Source: JAICMB01 sp963802915
GTDB lineage: Bacteria; Acidobacteriota; Terriglobia; Bryobacterales; Bryobacteraceae
Length of the DNA stretch: 64,000 nucleotides
Reading direction: 5' to 3'
Assembly: GCA_963802915.1 (NCBI GenBank)
Contig: CAWDKQ010000008.1
Span: 1,054,001 to 1,118,000 of the forward strand
Shown: positions 24,868 through 33,736 of the stretch, piece after piece
Position numbering within the stretch: the first letter of the stretch is position 1
Layout of the letters: every line of letters starts with the position of its first letter
The notes under the pieces: model-generated
Seen by the model: only the letters and a program-made list of their open reading frames with translations
What the model was told of the DNA's origin: nothing
Database searches by the model: none
Translations under genes and position numbers: made by a program

Positions 24868-27639
24868 ATGAGGAAAATCGCTTTTTGTCTTATCTTTTCA
24901 CTCAGCTCCGCGGTTTCCGGTTATGCCCAGAACGGCAACTCGGGAATTGTACGCGGATCTGTTGTCGACCCCTCCGGAGCAGCTATTCCGGGCGCTACAG
25001 TCCAGATACAAAATCCGGTTTCGCAATACAACAGGACCGCCCGGACGAACGCTCAGGGTGCTTTTGAATTCGACAACATCCCATTCAACAACTATCATCT
25101 CAGCGCCTCCGCTAGAGGATTCCAAGGCGGTGAACAAGATGTTAATGTGCGCTCTCCGTTGCCGGTGGATGTGAAGATTCCTGTTACCCTGGGCGCCGCT
25201 AACCAAAGCGTCACCGTGACAGAAGCGGGAGACCTGGTGGAGGCGGATCCTACAACGCACACCGATGTTGACCGCGACTTGTTCGACAAGCTTCCGCTGG
25301 AAAGCGAATCCTCTTCACTCAGTTCGTTGGTGACGCTTTCAGTGCCAGGAATCTCGGCCGACTCAAACGGTTTGTTCCACGGACTGGGCGATCACGCGTC
25401 CAATTCGTTCTCGCTCGATGGTCAACCGATTACGGATCAGCAGAGCAAAGTTTTCTCGAATCAGATTCCGATAGACGCGGTTCAGTCGATGGAGGTTATT
25501 GAAGGCGCGCCGCCCGCGGAGTACGGCGATAAGACCAGCGTGGTGATTGTGGTAACAACCAGGTCGGGGTTGGGTTCGACCACGCCGCATGGCGATGTAA
25601 CGGCTTCGTATGGCTCTTTCGGAACCTCAAACGAGGGTTTCGACCTCGCCTACGGAGGGCAGAAGTTGGGGAACTTCATCTCGGCGAATGGTTTGAACAC
25701 GGGACGTTTTCTGGACGGGCCGGAGTTTCAGATATTTCACGATCATGGCAATGAGGAGAACGTGTTTGATCGTGTCGATTACAAGTTTTCCGATGCGGAT
25801 ACGTTTAACATCAATCTTGGCTTTACGCGGTCCTGGTTCCAGACGCCCAATTCCTACGATGCGCAGAACGCGACTGCGTGGAACGGACTGGTGGTGAACA
25901 ACGGCGGCCTGGGTCCTAACGGCGTACCCGTCGGCACACAGGATCAGCGATCACAGATCCGAACGTTTAACATTGCGCCAACGTGGACAAGGATTCTCAA
26001 CCCCAACACGGTTTTCACTTTCGGCGGTTACGTGCGGCAGGATCAATACAACTATTATCCCAGCGCCGATCCGTTCGCCGATTTTACTCCCGATCTGCAA
26101 TCCGCTACGGTCGGTCAGAATCGCCGTTTGACCAATGCCGGGGGGAGGTTCAGTCTGTCGTATATCAACGGCATCCACAACATAAAAATCGGCGGCGATT
26201 ATCAGCATACTTTTATCACGGAGCGAGATGCTTTCGGACTGGTCGATCCGACCGCGAACGCACCTTGTTTGAACCCTGACGGCAGCGCCAACACGAATCC
26301 TTCCATTACCGATCCGTCCGGGTGCCCAGGAAACCTGCAGCCGAATGTGGGGCAAGGATCGGTCCCGGCATTCATACCGAATCTCGCCTGTTACGATCTG
26401 ACGCGAACGGCGGGCTTGCCGGCTTCCGACGGGTGCCCGAATAGCACGAGCGGCTTGTACGGTTATTTCGGTCATTCCGACATCAAGGAATTGTCTTTAT
26501 ACGTTCAGGACACTATTAATGTTCACAACTGGACGTTCAATCTCGGCTTGCGCTTCGATAAATACAACGGAATTACCGCGGCGACGCAGGGGGAACCACG
26601 CCTAGGCATTGCATATAACATCAAGCCGACCAACACCGTGCTGCGCGTGTCCTATGCACGCACGATGGAGACGCCGTTCAACGAGAACCTGGTGCTGGCG
26701 AGCGAGGGCTGCAACGATCCGGTGATCGTTTCGTTCCAGACGCTGGTTTCAGGCGGATCTTGCGTGACAACAACGCCGCTACGGCCTGGTCACCGCAACG
26801 AGTTCCATGCCGGCCTGGAGCAGGCGTTTGGCAAATACCTGGTGATCGACGGCGAATACATTTGGAAGTACACGCATCGCGCGTTCGACTTCAGCGTGCT
26901 CGGAAACACGCCGATCACTTATCCGATTGAGTGGGCATCCTCGAAAATTCCAGGGTATGCGATTCGCGCAACTGTTCCGAACTTCCACGGGCTGACAGCA
27001 TTTGTAGTGATGTCCAGCGTGGCAGCGCGCTTCTTCGGTCCGCAGATCTCCGGCATTGGAGCAGCACCAGGTGGAAGCAGCGTGTTCCGCATCGACCATG
27101 ACGAAGTTTTTAATCAGACCACGCACCTGCAATACCAGCCATCGCAGAAACTCCCGTGGCTCAGTTTCAATTGGCGCTACGACAGCGGCCTGGTTGCCGG
27201 GCCGGTACCTTGCGCGGGCGGCAATTGCGGAAATGGACCGAACGGCACGGATTCGATTGTAGACGTTTCCGGCCTCACGCCCGATCAACAGTTCGAAGGA
27301 GGGCTCTATTGCGGGAGCGTGCACGCGACACCGACCATGCCGATCAGTCCGAGCGGCCTATGCCCAGCGTCGATGTACGGTTCGACTCTGGTCTCGATTC
27401 CCGCTCCGGGCACGGAGAACGACGATCACAATCCACCGCGCATCTCTCCGCGCAACCTGTTCGATATCGCAGTGGGGCACGACAATATCTTTAGAGGCGA
27501 TAAATACAAGGTGAGCGCGCGGCTGACTGTGGTCAACTTGACCAATCGAGTGGCGCTGTACAATTTCCTCTCGACTTTTAGCGGGACGCACTACGTCACG
27601 CCGCGCGCGATCACGGCCACAATCGGGTTCCACTTTTGA
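24868..27639 (+). CDS. Oar-like TonB-dependent receptor (carboxypeptidase-regulatory N-domain)
   Basis: A 923-residue outer-membrane protein. A signal peptide (about 1-20) is followed by a carboxypeptidase-regulatory-like domain (residues 26-110: IVRGSVVDPSGAAIPGATVQ). A plug domain comes next (about 115-235, SNSFSLDGQPITDQQ), then a long beta-barrel ending in the aromatic C-terminus TATIGFHF. It imports a large or scarce substrate with TonB energy. The stop overlaps the TTG start of the P-type ATPase, so the two are probably co-transcribed. That suggests, without proving, a metal or metal-complex substrate. Confidence 0.88.
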   Translation: MRKIAFCLIFSLSSAVSGYAQNGNSGIVRGSVVDPSGAAIPGATVQIQNPVSQYNRTARTNAQGAFEFDNIPFNNYHLSASARGFQGGEQDVNVRSPLPVDVKIPVTLGAANQSVTVTEAGDLVEADPTTHTDVDRDLFDKLPLESESSSLSSLVTLSVPGISADSNGLFHGLGDHASNSFSLDGQPITDQQSKVFSNQIPIDAVQSMEVIEGAPPAEYGDKTSVVIVVTTRSGLGSTTPHGDVTASYGSFGTSNEGFDLAYGGQKLGNFISANGLNTGRFLDGPEFQIFHDHGNEENVFDRVDYKFSDADTFNINLGFTRSWFQTPNSYDAQNATAWNGLVVNNGGLGPNGVPVGTQDQRSQIRTFNIAPTWTRILNPNTVFTFGGYVRQDQYNYYPSADPFADFTPDLQSATVGQNRRLTNAGGRFSLSYINGIHNIKIGGDYQHTFITERDAFGLVDPTANAPCLNPDGSANTNPSITDPSGCPGNLQPNVGQGSVPAFIPNLACYDLTRTAGLPASDGCPNSTSGLYGYFGHSDIKELSLYVQDTINVHNWTFNLGLRFDKYNGITAATQGEPRLGIAYNIKPTNTVLRVSYARTMETPFNENLVLASEGCNDPVIVSFQTLVSGGSCVTTTPLRPGHRNEFHAGLEQAFGKYLVIDGEYIWKYTHRAFDFSVLGNTPITYPIEWASSKIPGYAIRATVPNFHGLTAFVVMSSVAARFFGPQISGIGAAPGGSSVFRIDHDEVFNQTTHLQYQPSQKLPWLSFNWRYDSGLVAGPVPCAGGNCGNGPNGTDSIVDVSGLTPDQQFEGGLYCGSVHATPTMPISPSGLCPASMYGSTLVSIPAPGTENDDHNPPRISPRNLFDIAVGHDNIFRGDKYKVSARLTVVNLTNRVALYNFLSTFSGTHYVTPRAITATIGFHF

Positions 27640-29507
27640 CAACTGCGGAAACAGGTCCAGAACACGCTGAAGACAGCCACGAGCACGGCCACGTCGAACC
27701 GTTCGACCTGATTCGCATCGGCATAACCGCATTTGCGGCGGCGTTGGTGTGGTTTCGCGTCTGGGAACCATTTCCACATGTCAGCATTGTTGGAATCGCT
27801 GGCGTCCTGTTTGGCGGATGGCCGATCTTCCATGAAGCGCTGGAGAACCTGCGCGATCGACGGATGACGATGGAACTGTCGATGACGATAGCGCTGCTCG
27901 CGGCGCTTGGCATCGGGGAATTCTTCACCGCGCTCATCATTACAGTATTCGTATTGGCCGCCGAGGTGTTGGAGGGGCTTACAGTAAGCAGAGGCCGGCG
28001 CGCGATCCTCGATCTGCTCGATTTGTTGCCGCGTACCGCTTGGATCGTGAAGGAGGGCGCGCCGCCTATTGAGGTCAGTGTCTTAGAGCTTCGCGCTGGG
28101 GATAGAGTTCTGATCCGACCGGGAACCAGAATCCCCGTGGACGGGCGCGTTCTATCGGGGAGCTCGACTATAGAGGAAGCTGCGATTACAGGCGAATCTT
28201 TACCCCAAGACAAGCTGCCGGGCAGCCGGGTTTACGCGGGGACGCTCAACCAGATCGGCGCTCTGGAAGTTGCCGTCGAGAACCTGGGTCACGATACGAC
28301 GTTTGCAAGAATCGTGGAGGCGGTTGAGAAGGCGGAGCAAACACGCGCGCCCATACAACGCCTTGCCGACCGGCTGGCGGGATACCTGGTGTACTTCGCG
28401 TTGGGCAGCGCCGCGCTGACGCTGCTGCTCACACATAATCTGCGTTCGACAATCTCCGTCATCATCGTGGCGGGAGCATGCGGAATCGCGGCGGGCACTC
28501 CTCTCGCTATCCTGGGCGCTATTGGGCGGGCGGCCCATAATGGGGTCATCATTAAAGGCGGCGTCTACCTGGAGCAACTGGCCAAAATAGATACGGTGTT
28601 GCTGGACAAGACGGGCACGCTCACAACTGGCAAGCCGCGCGTAGCTTCCGTCGAGCCAGCGGATGGCTATCGTTCCGATGAACTTCTGCGAATCGCCGCG
28701 ATTGCAGAGCGCAACTCCGAGCATCCACTGGCGCTGGCCGTGGTCGCGTCGGCACACGAGCAAGGTCTCGAGATCGACGAACCAGATCGTTTCAGCTATG
28801 CGCCGGGAAGAGGCGTGCGCGCGAGAGTAGATGGCCACGCTGTGATCGTCGGCAATTTCGCGATGCTGGAGGAGGCCAACGTTGGACTGCCAGCAATCCG
28901 CAAGACGGCTGGGGCGAGAGTTCTCGTCGCGCGCGATGGCCTGTTCGCCGGCTCCATTCATATTTCCGATCAGGTGCGCGACGAAGCTTTTCAAGCCATC
29001 CGGGAATTGAGGGAACTGGGACTACAGATCGAGGTTCTCACGGGCGATGTGGAAGCGTCGGCGAGCGCTGTTGCGGAGAGTATCGGAATTGGCCGGGTTT
29101 CGAGCGGCCTGCTGCCCGAGCAAAAATCAGAGCGCGTCGAGGAGCTGATTCGTGAGGGCCATAACGTGGCGATGATCGGGGACGGCATCAACGACGCCCC
29201 CGCGCTCTCGCGGGCACAAGTGGGTATCGCGATGGGAAGCGGCACCGAAATCGCCCATGCGAGCGCGAACGTTCTTCTCATCGGAAACGATCTGCGGAAG
29301 TTTGCTGAAGCGGTGAAGACTGCTCGCTGGTGCCGCGCCGTAATTCTCCAGAACTTCTACGGGACGCTGGCAGTGGACGCGCTCGGCATCGGTTTAGCCG
29401 CGATGGGAATGATCAATCCTTTATTGGCCGCGTTCATCCATGTTTCATCGGAGTTGACGTTCATTCTGAACTCGACGCGTTTGCTGCCGCGATTCTCAAG
29501 GCAGTAA
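27636..29507 (+). CDS. P1B-type heavy-metal ATPase with atypical transmembrane metal motif
   Basis: A 623-residue pump, complete in its cytoplasmic motifs: actuator ITGESLPQD, phosphorylation DKTGTLTTGKP (Asp 324), NSEHPLALAV in the N-domain and GDGINDAPALS. There is no N-terminal HMA domain; instead the N-terminus is His/Glu-rich (EHAEDSHEHGH). The membrane metal-site motif, normally C-P-C or S-P-C, reads G-A-C (residues 280-282) before GIAAGTPLA, so the usually invariant Pro is missing. The last helix carries FIHVSSELTFILNSTRLL. The start TTG overlaps the receptor stop. The transported ion is unknown; an RcnR-type sensor gene lies immediately downstream, tail to tail. Confidence 0.88.
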   Translation: MTTAETGPEHAEDSHEHGHVEPFDLIRIGITAFAAALVWFRVWEPFPHVSIVGIAGVLFGGWPIFHEALENLRDRRMTMELSMTIALLAALGIGEFFTALIITVFVLAAEVLEGLTVSRGRRAILDLLDLLPRTAWIVKEGAPPIEVSVLELRAGDRVLIRPGTRIPVDGRVLSGSSTIEEAAITGESLPQDKLPGSRVYAGTLNQIGALEVAVENLGHDTTFARIVEAVEKAEQTRAPIQRLADRLAGYLVYFALGSAALTLLLTHNLRSTISVIIVAGACGIAAGTPLAILGAIGRAAHNGVIIKGGVYLEQLAKIDTVLLDKTGTLTTGKPRVASVEPADGYRSDELLRIAAIAERNSEHPLALAVVASAHEQGLEIDEPDRFSYAPGRGVRARVDGHAVIVGNFAMLEEANVGLPAIRKTAGARVLVARDGLFAGSIHISDQVRDEAFQAIRELRELGLQIEVLTGDVEASASAVAESIGIGRVSSGLLPEQKSERVEELIREGHNVAMIGDGINDAPALSRAQVGIAMGSGTEIAHASANVLLIGNDLRKFAEAVKTARWCRAVILQNFYGTLAVDALGIGLAAMGMINPLLAAFIHVSSELTFILNSTRLLPRFSRQ

Positions 29508-29518
29508 AACTTCTGCTG

Positions 29519-29797
29519 CTACTTCAGGTAGGCTCTCAGCGCATGAACCAGGTCGTCTGCGGCCTGTGCCTGCTCGTCCGTAGGAGTCGTGTTGGGATCG
29601 AGGACGTGGAAGCGAATGTGTCCCTCGATGACTTCGGCCATCAGGGAGTCCATTGCTCCGCGGCAAGCGGAAATATTGTGAAGCACCTCGGAGCACTCGG
29701 CTTCCTGTTCGAGTGTTCTTTCAATGGCCTCAACCTGGCCCCTGATTCGTCTGACACGATTTAGCAGTTTCTTTTTTTCTTCGGTGGTGTGAGCCAT
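29519..29797 (-). CDS. CsoR/RcnR-family metal-sensing repressor (Ni/Co-type ligand set)
   Basis: A 92-residue all-helical repressor read from ATG 29797 (MAHTTEEKKK). Its metal-ligand positions are His3, Cys35, His60 and His64 (EGHIRFHV), exactly the set of E. coli RcnR that senses Ni(II)/Co(II). The copper CsoR set (Cys-His-Cys) is not present. Apo-repressor binds DNA and the metal releases it. A perfect 16-base palindrome (29826-29841) lies between it and the divergent porin gene, inside overlapping promoters. The open frame extends to 29827, but that would place the start within the operator. Confidence 0.9.
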   Translation of the reverse strand: MAHTTEEKKKLLNRVRRIRGQVEAIERTLEQEAECSEVLHNISACRGAMDSLMAEVIEGHIRFHVLDPNTTPTDEQAQAADDLVHALRAYLK

Positions 29798-29816
29798 AAA
29801 ACTTCCGACGCGTACC

Positions 29817-29852
29817 TTGACGAGCATACCCCATGGGGTATACGATAAGCAA
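29817..29852. promoter_or_regulatory. Overlapping divergent promoters with CsoR/RcnR-type operator
   Basis: Plus strand: TTGACG (29817-29822), 18-base spacer, TACGAT (29841-29846), reading toward the porin. Minus strand: TTGCTT (29852-29847), 18-base spacer, TATGCT (29828-29823), reading toward the regulator. The perfect palindrome ATACCCCATGGGGTAT (29826-29841) fills the spacer, with the C4/G4 blocks typical of CsoR/RcnR operators. One bound repressor would close both promoters. Confidence 0.75.
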
Positions 29853-29904
29853 GGGTCGCGAGGCCTGCCAATGCACCCATCACGGCACGTCAGGCGAAAG
29901 AATC

Positions 29905-31293
29905 ATGTCGAAAGAAGTACGCTATCCACTGCTCGACTTGCGCCAGAGCGCTCGGATATGCCTGAGCCTGACGATCGCTTTCGTTCCGCTCGCCGCTCAA
30001 GACGCTGCAACTCCGGATACCGCCCCGCCGGAGCGTTGGAATCTCTACTATCAGGCGACATCGATCGGCCAATATCACGGTACTTTTGATTCTCCTTACG
30101 AAGGGCCGCTGAGTTTACGGGATTATCAAGAACGCGACGTGTCGCTGACGACGACTTTGTTTTTCGGACTGCGACTCGAAGATAATACGCAACTCTATTT
30201 CGATCCGGAGATCGCGGGAGGGAGAGGATTCAGTGGCGTCGACGGATTGGCGAATCCGTCCAATGGAGAGCTACCACGTGTCGCCTCAGCCACGCCGAAG
30301 CCGTATCTGGCGCGTCTTTATATCGCGCACGACTTCGGGTTCGGATCGGAAAAGGAGATTGTGGAGAGCGACGAGAATCAGCTCGGAGGAGCGCGGCCCA
30401 TGACACGCTACTCGATTTATGCAGGCCGGTTCTCGGTGACTGATTTTTTCGATAATAACAACTACTCGCACGATCCGCGCACTCAATTCATGGCATGGGG
30501 CGTGATGTATAACGGGGCGTGGGATTATCCGGCCGACACGCGCGGCTATACATGGGGCATTGTGCACGAGTTCCACACTCGAAACTGGGCCTTTCGCTAC
30601 GGAATCGCGGCCGAGCCCAAGGTTGCGAACGGATCGCAGTTGGACCGCCGGCTATTTCGCGATCACGGCCAGACCGCCGAGGTTGAACGCCGTTACACGA
30701 TCGGGCAACATCCGGGCGCCATACGCGTGCTGGGATACGCGAACCGCGCCGATGCCGGAAACTACGCCGAAGCACTGCGTATTGCGAGGGAGACTGGAAC
30801 CACGCCGAGTGTCGTGGCGACGCGAAAAGTCGGGACGTTGAAATACGGGACTGGTGTCAACTTTGAACAGGAGATCGCGCGCGATATTGGCGTTTTTTCG
30901 CGGCTCGGATGGAACGATGGGAAAACCGAGAGTTTTGCCTTTACGGCCATAGACCGGCTCGCGACGGGCGGCGTATCGATAAAGGGAACGCGATGGAAAC
31001 GGAAGGACGATGTGCTCGCGAGCTCGTTTACCGCAAGCGGAATTTCGGGCGTTCACGCAGCGTATCTCGCGGCGGGCGGCCTCGACTTTTTGATCGGAGA
31101 CGGGAGATTGAATTACTCCCCGGAGTACGTCTGGGAAAGCTACTACAGCGCGCGCGTTTTTCCGGGATTCTACGCCAGCTTGGATGCGCAGCACGATACG
31201 AACCTGGCGTACAATCACGATCGCGGGCCGGTGTGGATCTACAGTCTACGTCTGCATTTAGAGTTGGGGCTCAAGCCTTGGCATGCCAAGTAA
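29905..31293 (+). CDS. OprB-like carbohydrate-porin family outer-membrane protein
   Basis: About 462 residues from ATG 29905. A signal peptide precedes FVPLAAQDAAT, and the mature protein begins WNLYYQATSIGQYHGTF, like OprB-family porins (PF04966). Further family segments are LYFDPEIAGGRGFSG, FSVTDFFDNNNYSHDPR, and a C-terminal strand LRLHLELGL. It should form a barrel channel in the outer membrane. The longer open frame (from 29833) overlaps the operator and is rejected. Control by a nickel/cobalt-type repressor is unusual for this family and suggests passage of a metal complex or a metal-linked solute. Confidence 0.82.
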   Translation: MSKEVRYPLLDLRQSARICLSLTIAFVPLAAQDAATPDTAPPERWNLYYQATSIGQYHGTFDSPYEGPLSLRDYQERDVSLTTTLFFGLRLEDNTQLYFDPEIAGGRGFSGVDGLANPSNGELPRVASATPKPYLARLYIAHDFGFGSEKEIVESDENQLGGARPMTRYSIYAGRFSVTDFFDNNNYSHDPRTQFMAWGVMYNGAWDYPADTRGYTWGIVHEFHTRNWAFRYGIAAEPKVANGSQLDRRLFRDHGQTAEVERRYTIGQHPGAIRVLGYANRADAGNYAEALRIARETGTTPSVVATRKVGTLKYGTGVNFEQEIARDIGVFSRLGWNDGKTESFAFTAIDRLATGGVSIKGTRWKRKDDVLASSFTASGISGVHAAYLAAGGLDFLIGDGRLNYSPEYVWESYYSARVFPGFYASLDAQHDTNLAYNHDRGPVWIYSLRLHLELGLKPWHAK

Positions 31294-31363
31294 TGACCAT
31301 TTCGAAAAATCCCCGGCACCCTCCGCATGCTTTGCGGGTTTGTGAAAAAAAGAGCGGCTATTG

Positions 31364-31393
31364 CCCCTCCGTTACCGTCGGGGTTCCGCAACG
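31364..31393. repeat. REP-like element, copy 2
   Basis: Begins CCCCTCCGTTACCGTC and continues GGGGTTCCGCA, matching 20304-20333 with compensating changes in the stem (GC to CG on either side of TTAC). It lies in the 210-base gap between the convergent porin and beta-barrel genes. Confidence 0.5.
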
Positions 31394-31400
31394 CTGTCCC

Positions 31401-31464
31401 GGATTTTCACGATCTTACGGAACCGCGCACGTTACGCGCGCAGTTCCGTAAGGTCATGAAATCC
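31401..31464. terminator. Long imperfect hairpin between convergent genes
   Basis: CTTACGGAAC (31414-31423) pairs exactly with GTTCCGTAAG (31443-31452). The stem extends outward with GGATTTTCA against TGAAATCC and inward with CGCGC against GCGCG. It sits between two gene ends and may stop transcripts from both sides or be part of a REP-type element. It has no long T-run. Confidence 0.5.
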
Positions 31465-31503
31465 AGAAGAGCGTTATGCAACTCCGACACTTAGCCGACC
31501 TTT

Positions 31504-32295
31504 TCACTCGACGGGCGACTGCTTGCGCCATGAGAATCGGCGACCTATAATCCCTTTGACGATCAGATGGTCTGTAGCCGCGGTTACGCCGATGCCAACG
31601 CCGAAGTTGATCTCCCAATTCGGCGAGACGTTCAGATCGGTGGCTGCGAAGAATTGCTGCTGCTGTTCGTGAAGCGGGTCTATATTGAATAGCGGGCCGT
31701 AATCGGCATAGTATTCCACGCCCGCGCTGATCTGCTTTGTGAAATCGTAGCTGACCTTCGCGGCCGGCGCGAAACCGACTCCCTGATGCACGTCGGGGCC
31801 GTGCCAAGTCCGTTCGAGCGCGGGGTTGAAGGCGAAATACCAGCGATCTATGGCCTTGTCGACAATGGGCCGGATTTCCCAGGTCCAGGTGTCGAGTGAA
31901 TAGTTCGGGCGCTGATAGCCGATCTCGGTGGAGATGCTGACGCCAACCGGCCAATGCCATGACGTCGGCACACGAACTCGGGGACGAATGTGGTCCCCAA
32001 CCCACTGCACGCCGTGACCGTTCTGTTCGCTGGTGAAGATATAGAAGCCGACCTCCGACCAATCGTTAATGCCCTGCGTGATCTCGAGCGTCTCGTGCTC
32101 CTGATGGTAGGTCGGATAAATGCCGTCAATCTCGTTGCGCTGTCCCAGGGCCGTGAAGTTGGAATGAAGCTCGAACATGATGGAGCCCGGCGCCACAGTG
32201 TCCGCACCGTAGACTTGAATTTCATAATTGCCCTGGGCATGCAGATGGAAGGTGCAGGATGAGGCAAGAAGGAACAGCAGCATCAAGTTACGCAT
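31504..32295 (-). CDS. Outer-membrane beta-barrel protein of unknown function
   Basis: A 263-residue exported protein (signal peptide MRNLMLLFLLASSCTFHLHAQ). It alternates hydrophobic and polar residues in strand-like blocks: SIMFELHSNFTALGQ, WSEVGFYIFTS, VGVSISTEIGYQ, IVKGIIGRRF. No family name is certain; it resembles small barrel proteins found beside metal-resistance genes. A His-rich stretch (YHQEHETLE; GNYEIQVYGAD) is present but not diagnostic. The start overlaps the end of the multicopper oxidase gene by 8 bases, so both belong to one operon and likely to the same process in the cell envelope. Confidence 0.7.
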   Translation of the reverse strand: MRNLMLLFLLASSCTFHLHAQGNYEIQVYGADTVAPGSIMFELHSNFTALGQRNEIDGIYPTYHQEHETLEITQGINDWSEVGFYIFTSEQNGHGVQWVGDHIRPRVRVPTSWHWPVGVSISTEIGYQRPNYSLDTWTWEIRPIVDKAIDRWYFAFNPALERTWHGPDVHQGVGFAPAAKVSYDFTKQISAGVEYYADYGPLFNIDPLHEQQQQFFAATDLNVSPNWEINFGVGIGVTAATDHLIVKGIIGRRFSWRKQSPVE

Positions 32296-33637
32296 AGCGG
32301 AAAAGCATCATGAATCCCATGTCCATGTGATTCTGCTGGTGGCAATGAAAGAGAGTCAAGCCGGGGTCGTCGGCAGTGAATTCGACGTCTGTCTCGGTGT
32401 TGGCATCGACGAGAACGGTGTCTTTCAGAATGCCATGAGTCGCACGTCCGCCGGGCAATCGACAGAGTTCGAACACATGACGGTGCAGGTGCACAGGATG
32501 ATCGTCGATGCTCTCGTTCTTAAAGAGGAGGCGGTAACGCTGACCGCGCTGGAGGGTAACGGTATCGGTGTGAGGGAATGACTTGCCGTTGATGGTCCAG
32601 TGATCCATATCGCCGTGGCCGGCGAATTTCGATTTGAACACGAGCGGGATCTCGACTACGCTGCTGTTGTTCGGTGTGCCCGGCTCAGAATTCGTGAAGC
32701 GCGTGTAGTCCCAGGCGAGTTGGTCAGGTTGCTGCCATTGCGGCTTCCCACTCTGTCCAGCGTATTCGATCACAATACCCATTCCGGCGGCTTGTATGTG
32801 TTTGCGAACTTCTCCCAGGACCCAAACTCCGGGATTTGTCATTCGGACGATGGCGCTGACGCGCTCCGCGGGAGCGAGCCGGAGCATGGGCATCCTTTGC
32901 GGCGAGGGCACTGCGTTGCCATCGAGGGCAATCACTTCGAAATCGTGACCGGCGAGAGCGATCCAGTGAACCTCAGTGGGACTCGAGTTCAAGATTTGAA
33001 AAAGCACACGTTGGTTCGCTTTGAATCGCAGCGGCTCGCCGAAACCGAGAACGCGTCCATTGACAGTGGACACGTCATAGGATGGGTTCATTGACCCGTC
33101 ATCGCTTGCGAGCAGATGGCCTTTCCAGTCATGGAGCGCTACAAATGCCTCGGCGTCATAGCGGCCCGGGTGGTCGCTGGATTCTATAAGGATGAAGCCG
33201 TGCTGGCCGGAATACTGTCCTTTACGAAGATCGTGTCCGGCGACGACGTGCGTGTGGTACCAGCGGAGACCAGAGGGGCGCGGCGTAAACGTATAGCGGG
33301 CCTTGCCGCCGGGAGGAATCGCTGGAGTTCCCTCTTCCATCGCGCCATCGACTTCGGGAGGCAAGAAGAGTCCGTGCCAATGCACGACTTCAGGGATCTT
33401 GGTGCGATTGGTTACGTCGATCGTGACCGGCTTTCCTTCCCGCAATCGAATTAACGGTCCGGGGACTTCCGTGTTGTAAGCGACGGTCTCGATGACCGAG
33501 TGGGGAGATACTTCGAGCGAATAGGGGGCGATGTCGAGGGTGTAGTCGGCTCGAGCGGGGACATCGGCTTGGGCAGACGCCAGCAGGGCCGCGGAGCCGC
33601 CTAGCGCAAATTGCGCGAACTGTCGCCGGTTGAGCAA
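32288..33637 (-). CDS. Tat-exported multicopper oxidase
   Basis: A 449-residue, two- to three-cupredoxin-domain oxidase. A twin-arginine leader (MLNRRQFAQFALGGSAALLA) is present. Copper ligands are HWHG (86-89), WYHTH (126-130), HPVHLHRH (380-387) and HCHQQNHMDMGFM (431 onward), giving the full T1/T2/T3 set. Such enzymes oxidise Cu(I), Mn(II), Fe(II) or phenolics with oxygen in the periplasm. Its operon partner is a beta-barrel protein, and the P1B pump, sensor and porin lie next to it. A metal-detoxification role is the simplest reading, but the substrate is not shown by the sequence. Confidence 0.92.
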   Translation of the reverse strand: MLNRRQFAQFALGGSAALLASAQADVPARADYTLDIAPYSLEVSPHSVIETVAYNTEVPGPLIRLREGKPVTIDVTNRTKIPEVVHWHGLFLPPEVDGAMEEGTPAIPPGGKARYTFTPRPSGLRWYHTHVVAGHDLRKGQYSGQHGFILIESSDHPGRYDAEAFVALHDWKGHLLASDDGSMNPSYDVSTVNGRVLGFGEPLRFKANQRVLFQILNSSPTEVHWIALAGHDFEVIALDGNAVPSPQRMPMLRLAPAERVSAIVRMTNPGVWVLGEVRKHIQAAGMGIVIEYAGQSGKPQWQQPDQLAWDYTRFTNSEPGTPNNSSVVEIPLVFKSKFAGHGDMDHWTINGKSFPHTDTVTLQRGQRYRLLFKNESIDDHPVHLHRHVFELCRLPGGRATHGILKDTVLVDANTETDVEFTADDPGLTLFHCHQQNHMDMGFMMLFRYA

Positions 33638-33677
33638 GTTTTATGCTAACAGGCGATTCGGCGGGTGTTTCGTATGC

Positions 33678-33718
33678 AAAAAAAGTGGGCTTACGGCATG
33701 AAATCATGCCATAAGCCC
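33678..33718 (-). terminator. Rho-independent terminator of the large TonB receptor gene
   Basis: GGGCTTA-C-GGCATG (33687-33700) pairs with CATGCC-A-TAAGCCC (33705-33718) with one mismatch. On the minus strand it is followed by seven T (complement of 33678-33684). It ends the transcript of the receptor gene that stops at 33737. Confidence 0.85.
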
Positions 33719-33736
33719 GTTTGCGAATCGACTAAC

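Noticed and set aside
29833..29904. Upstream start of the porin gene
   Set aside because: The ATG at 29833 lies inside the operator palindrome, before the expected transcription start.
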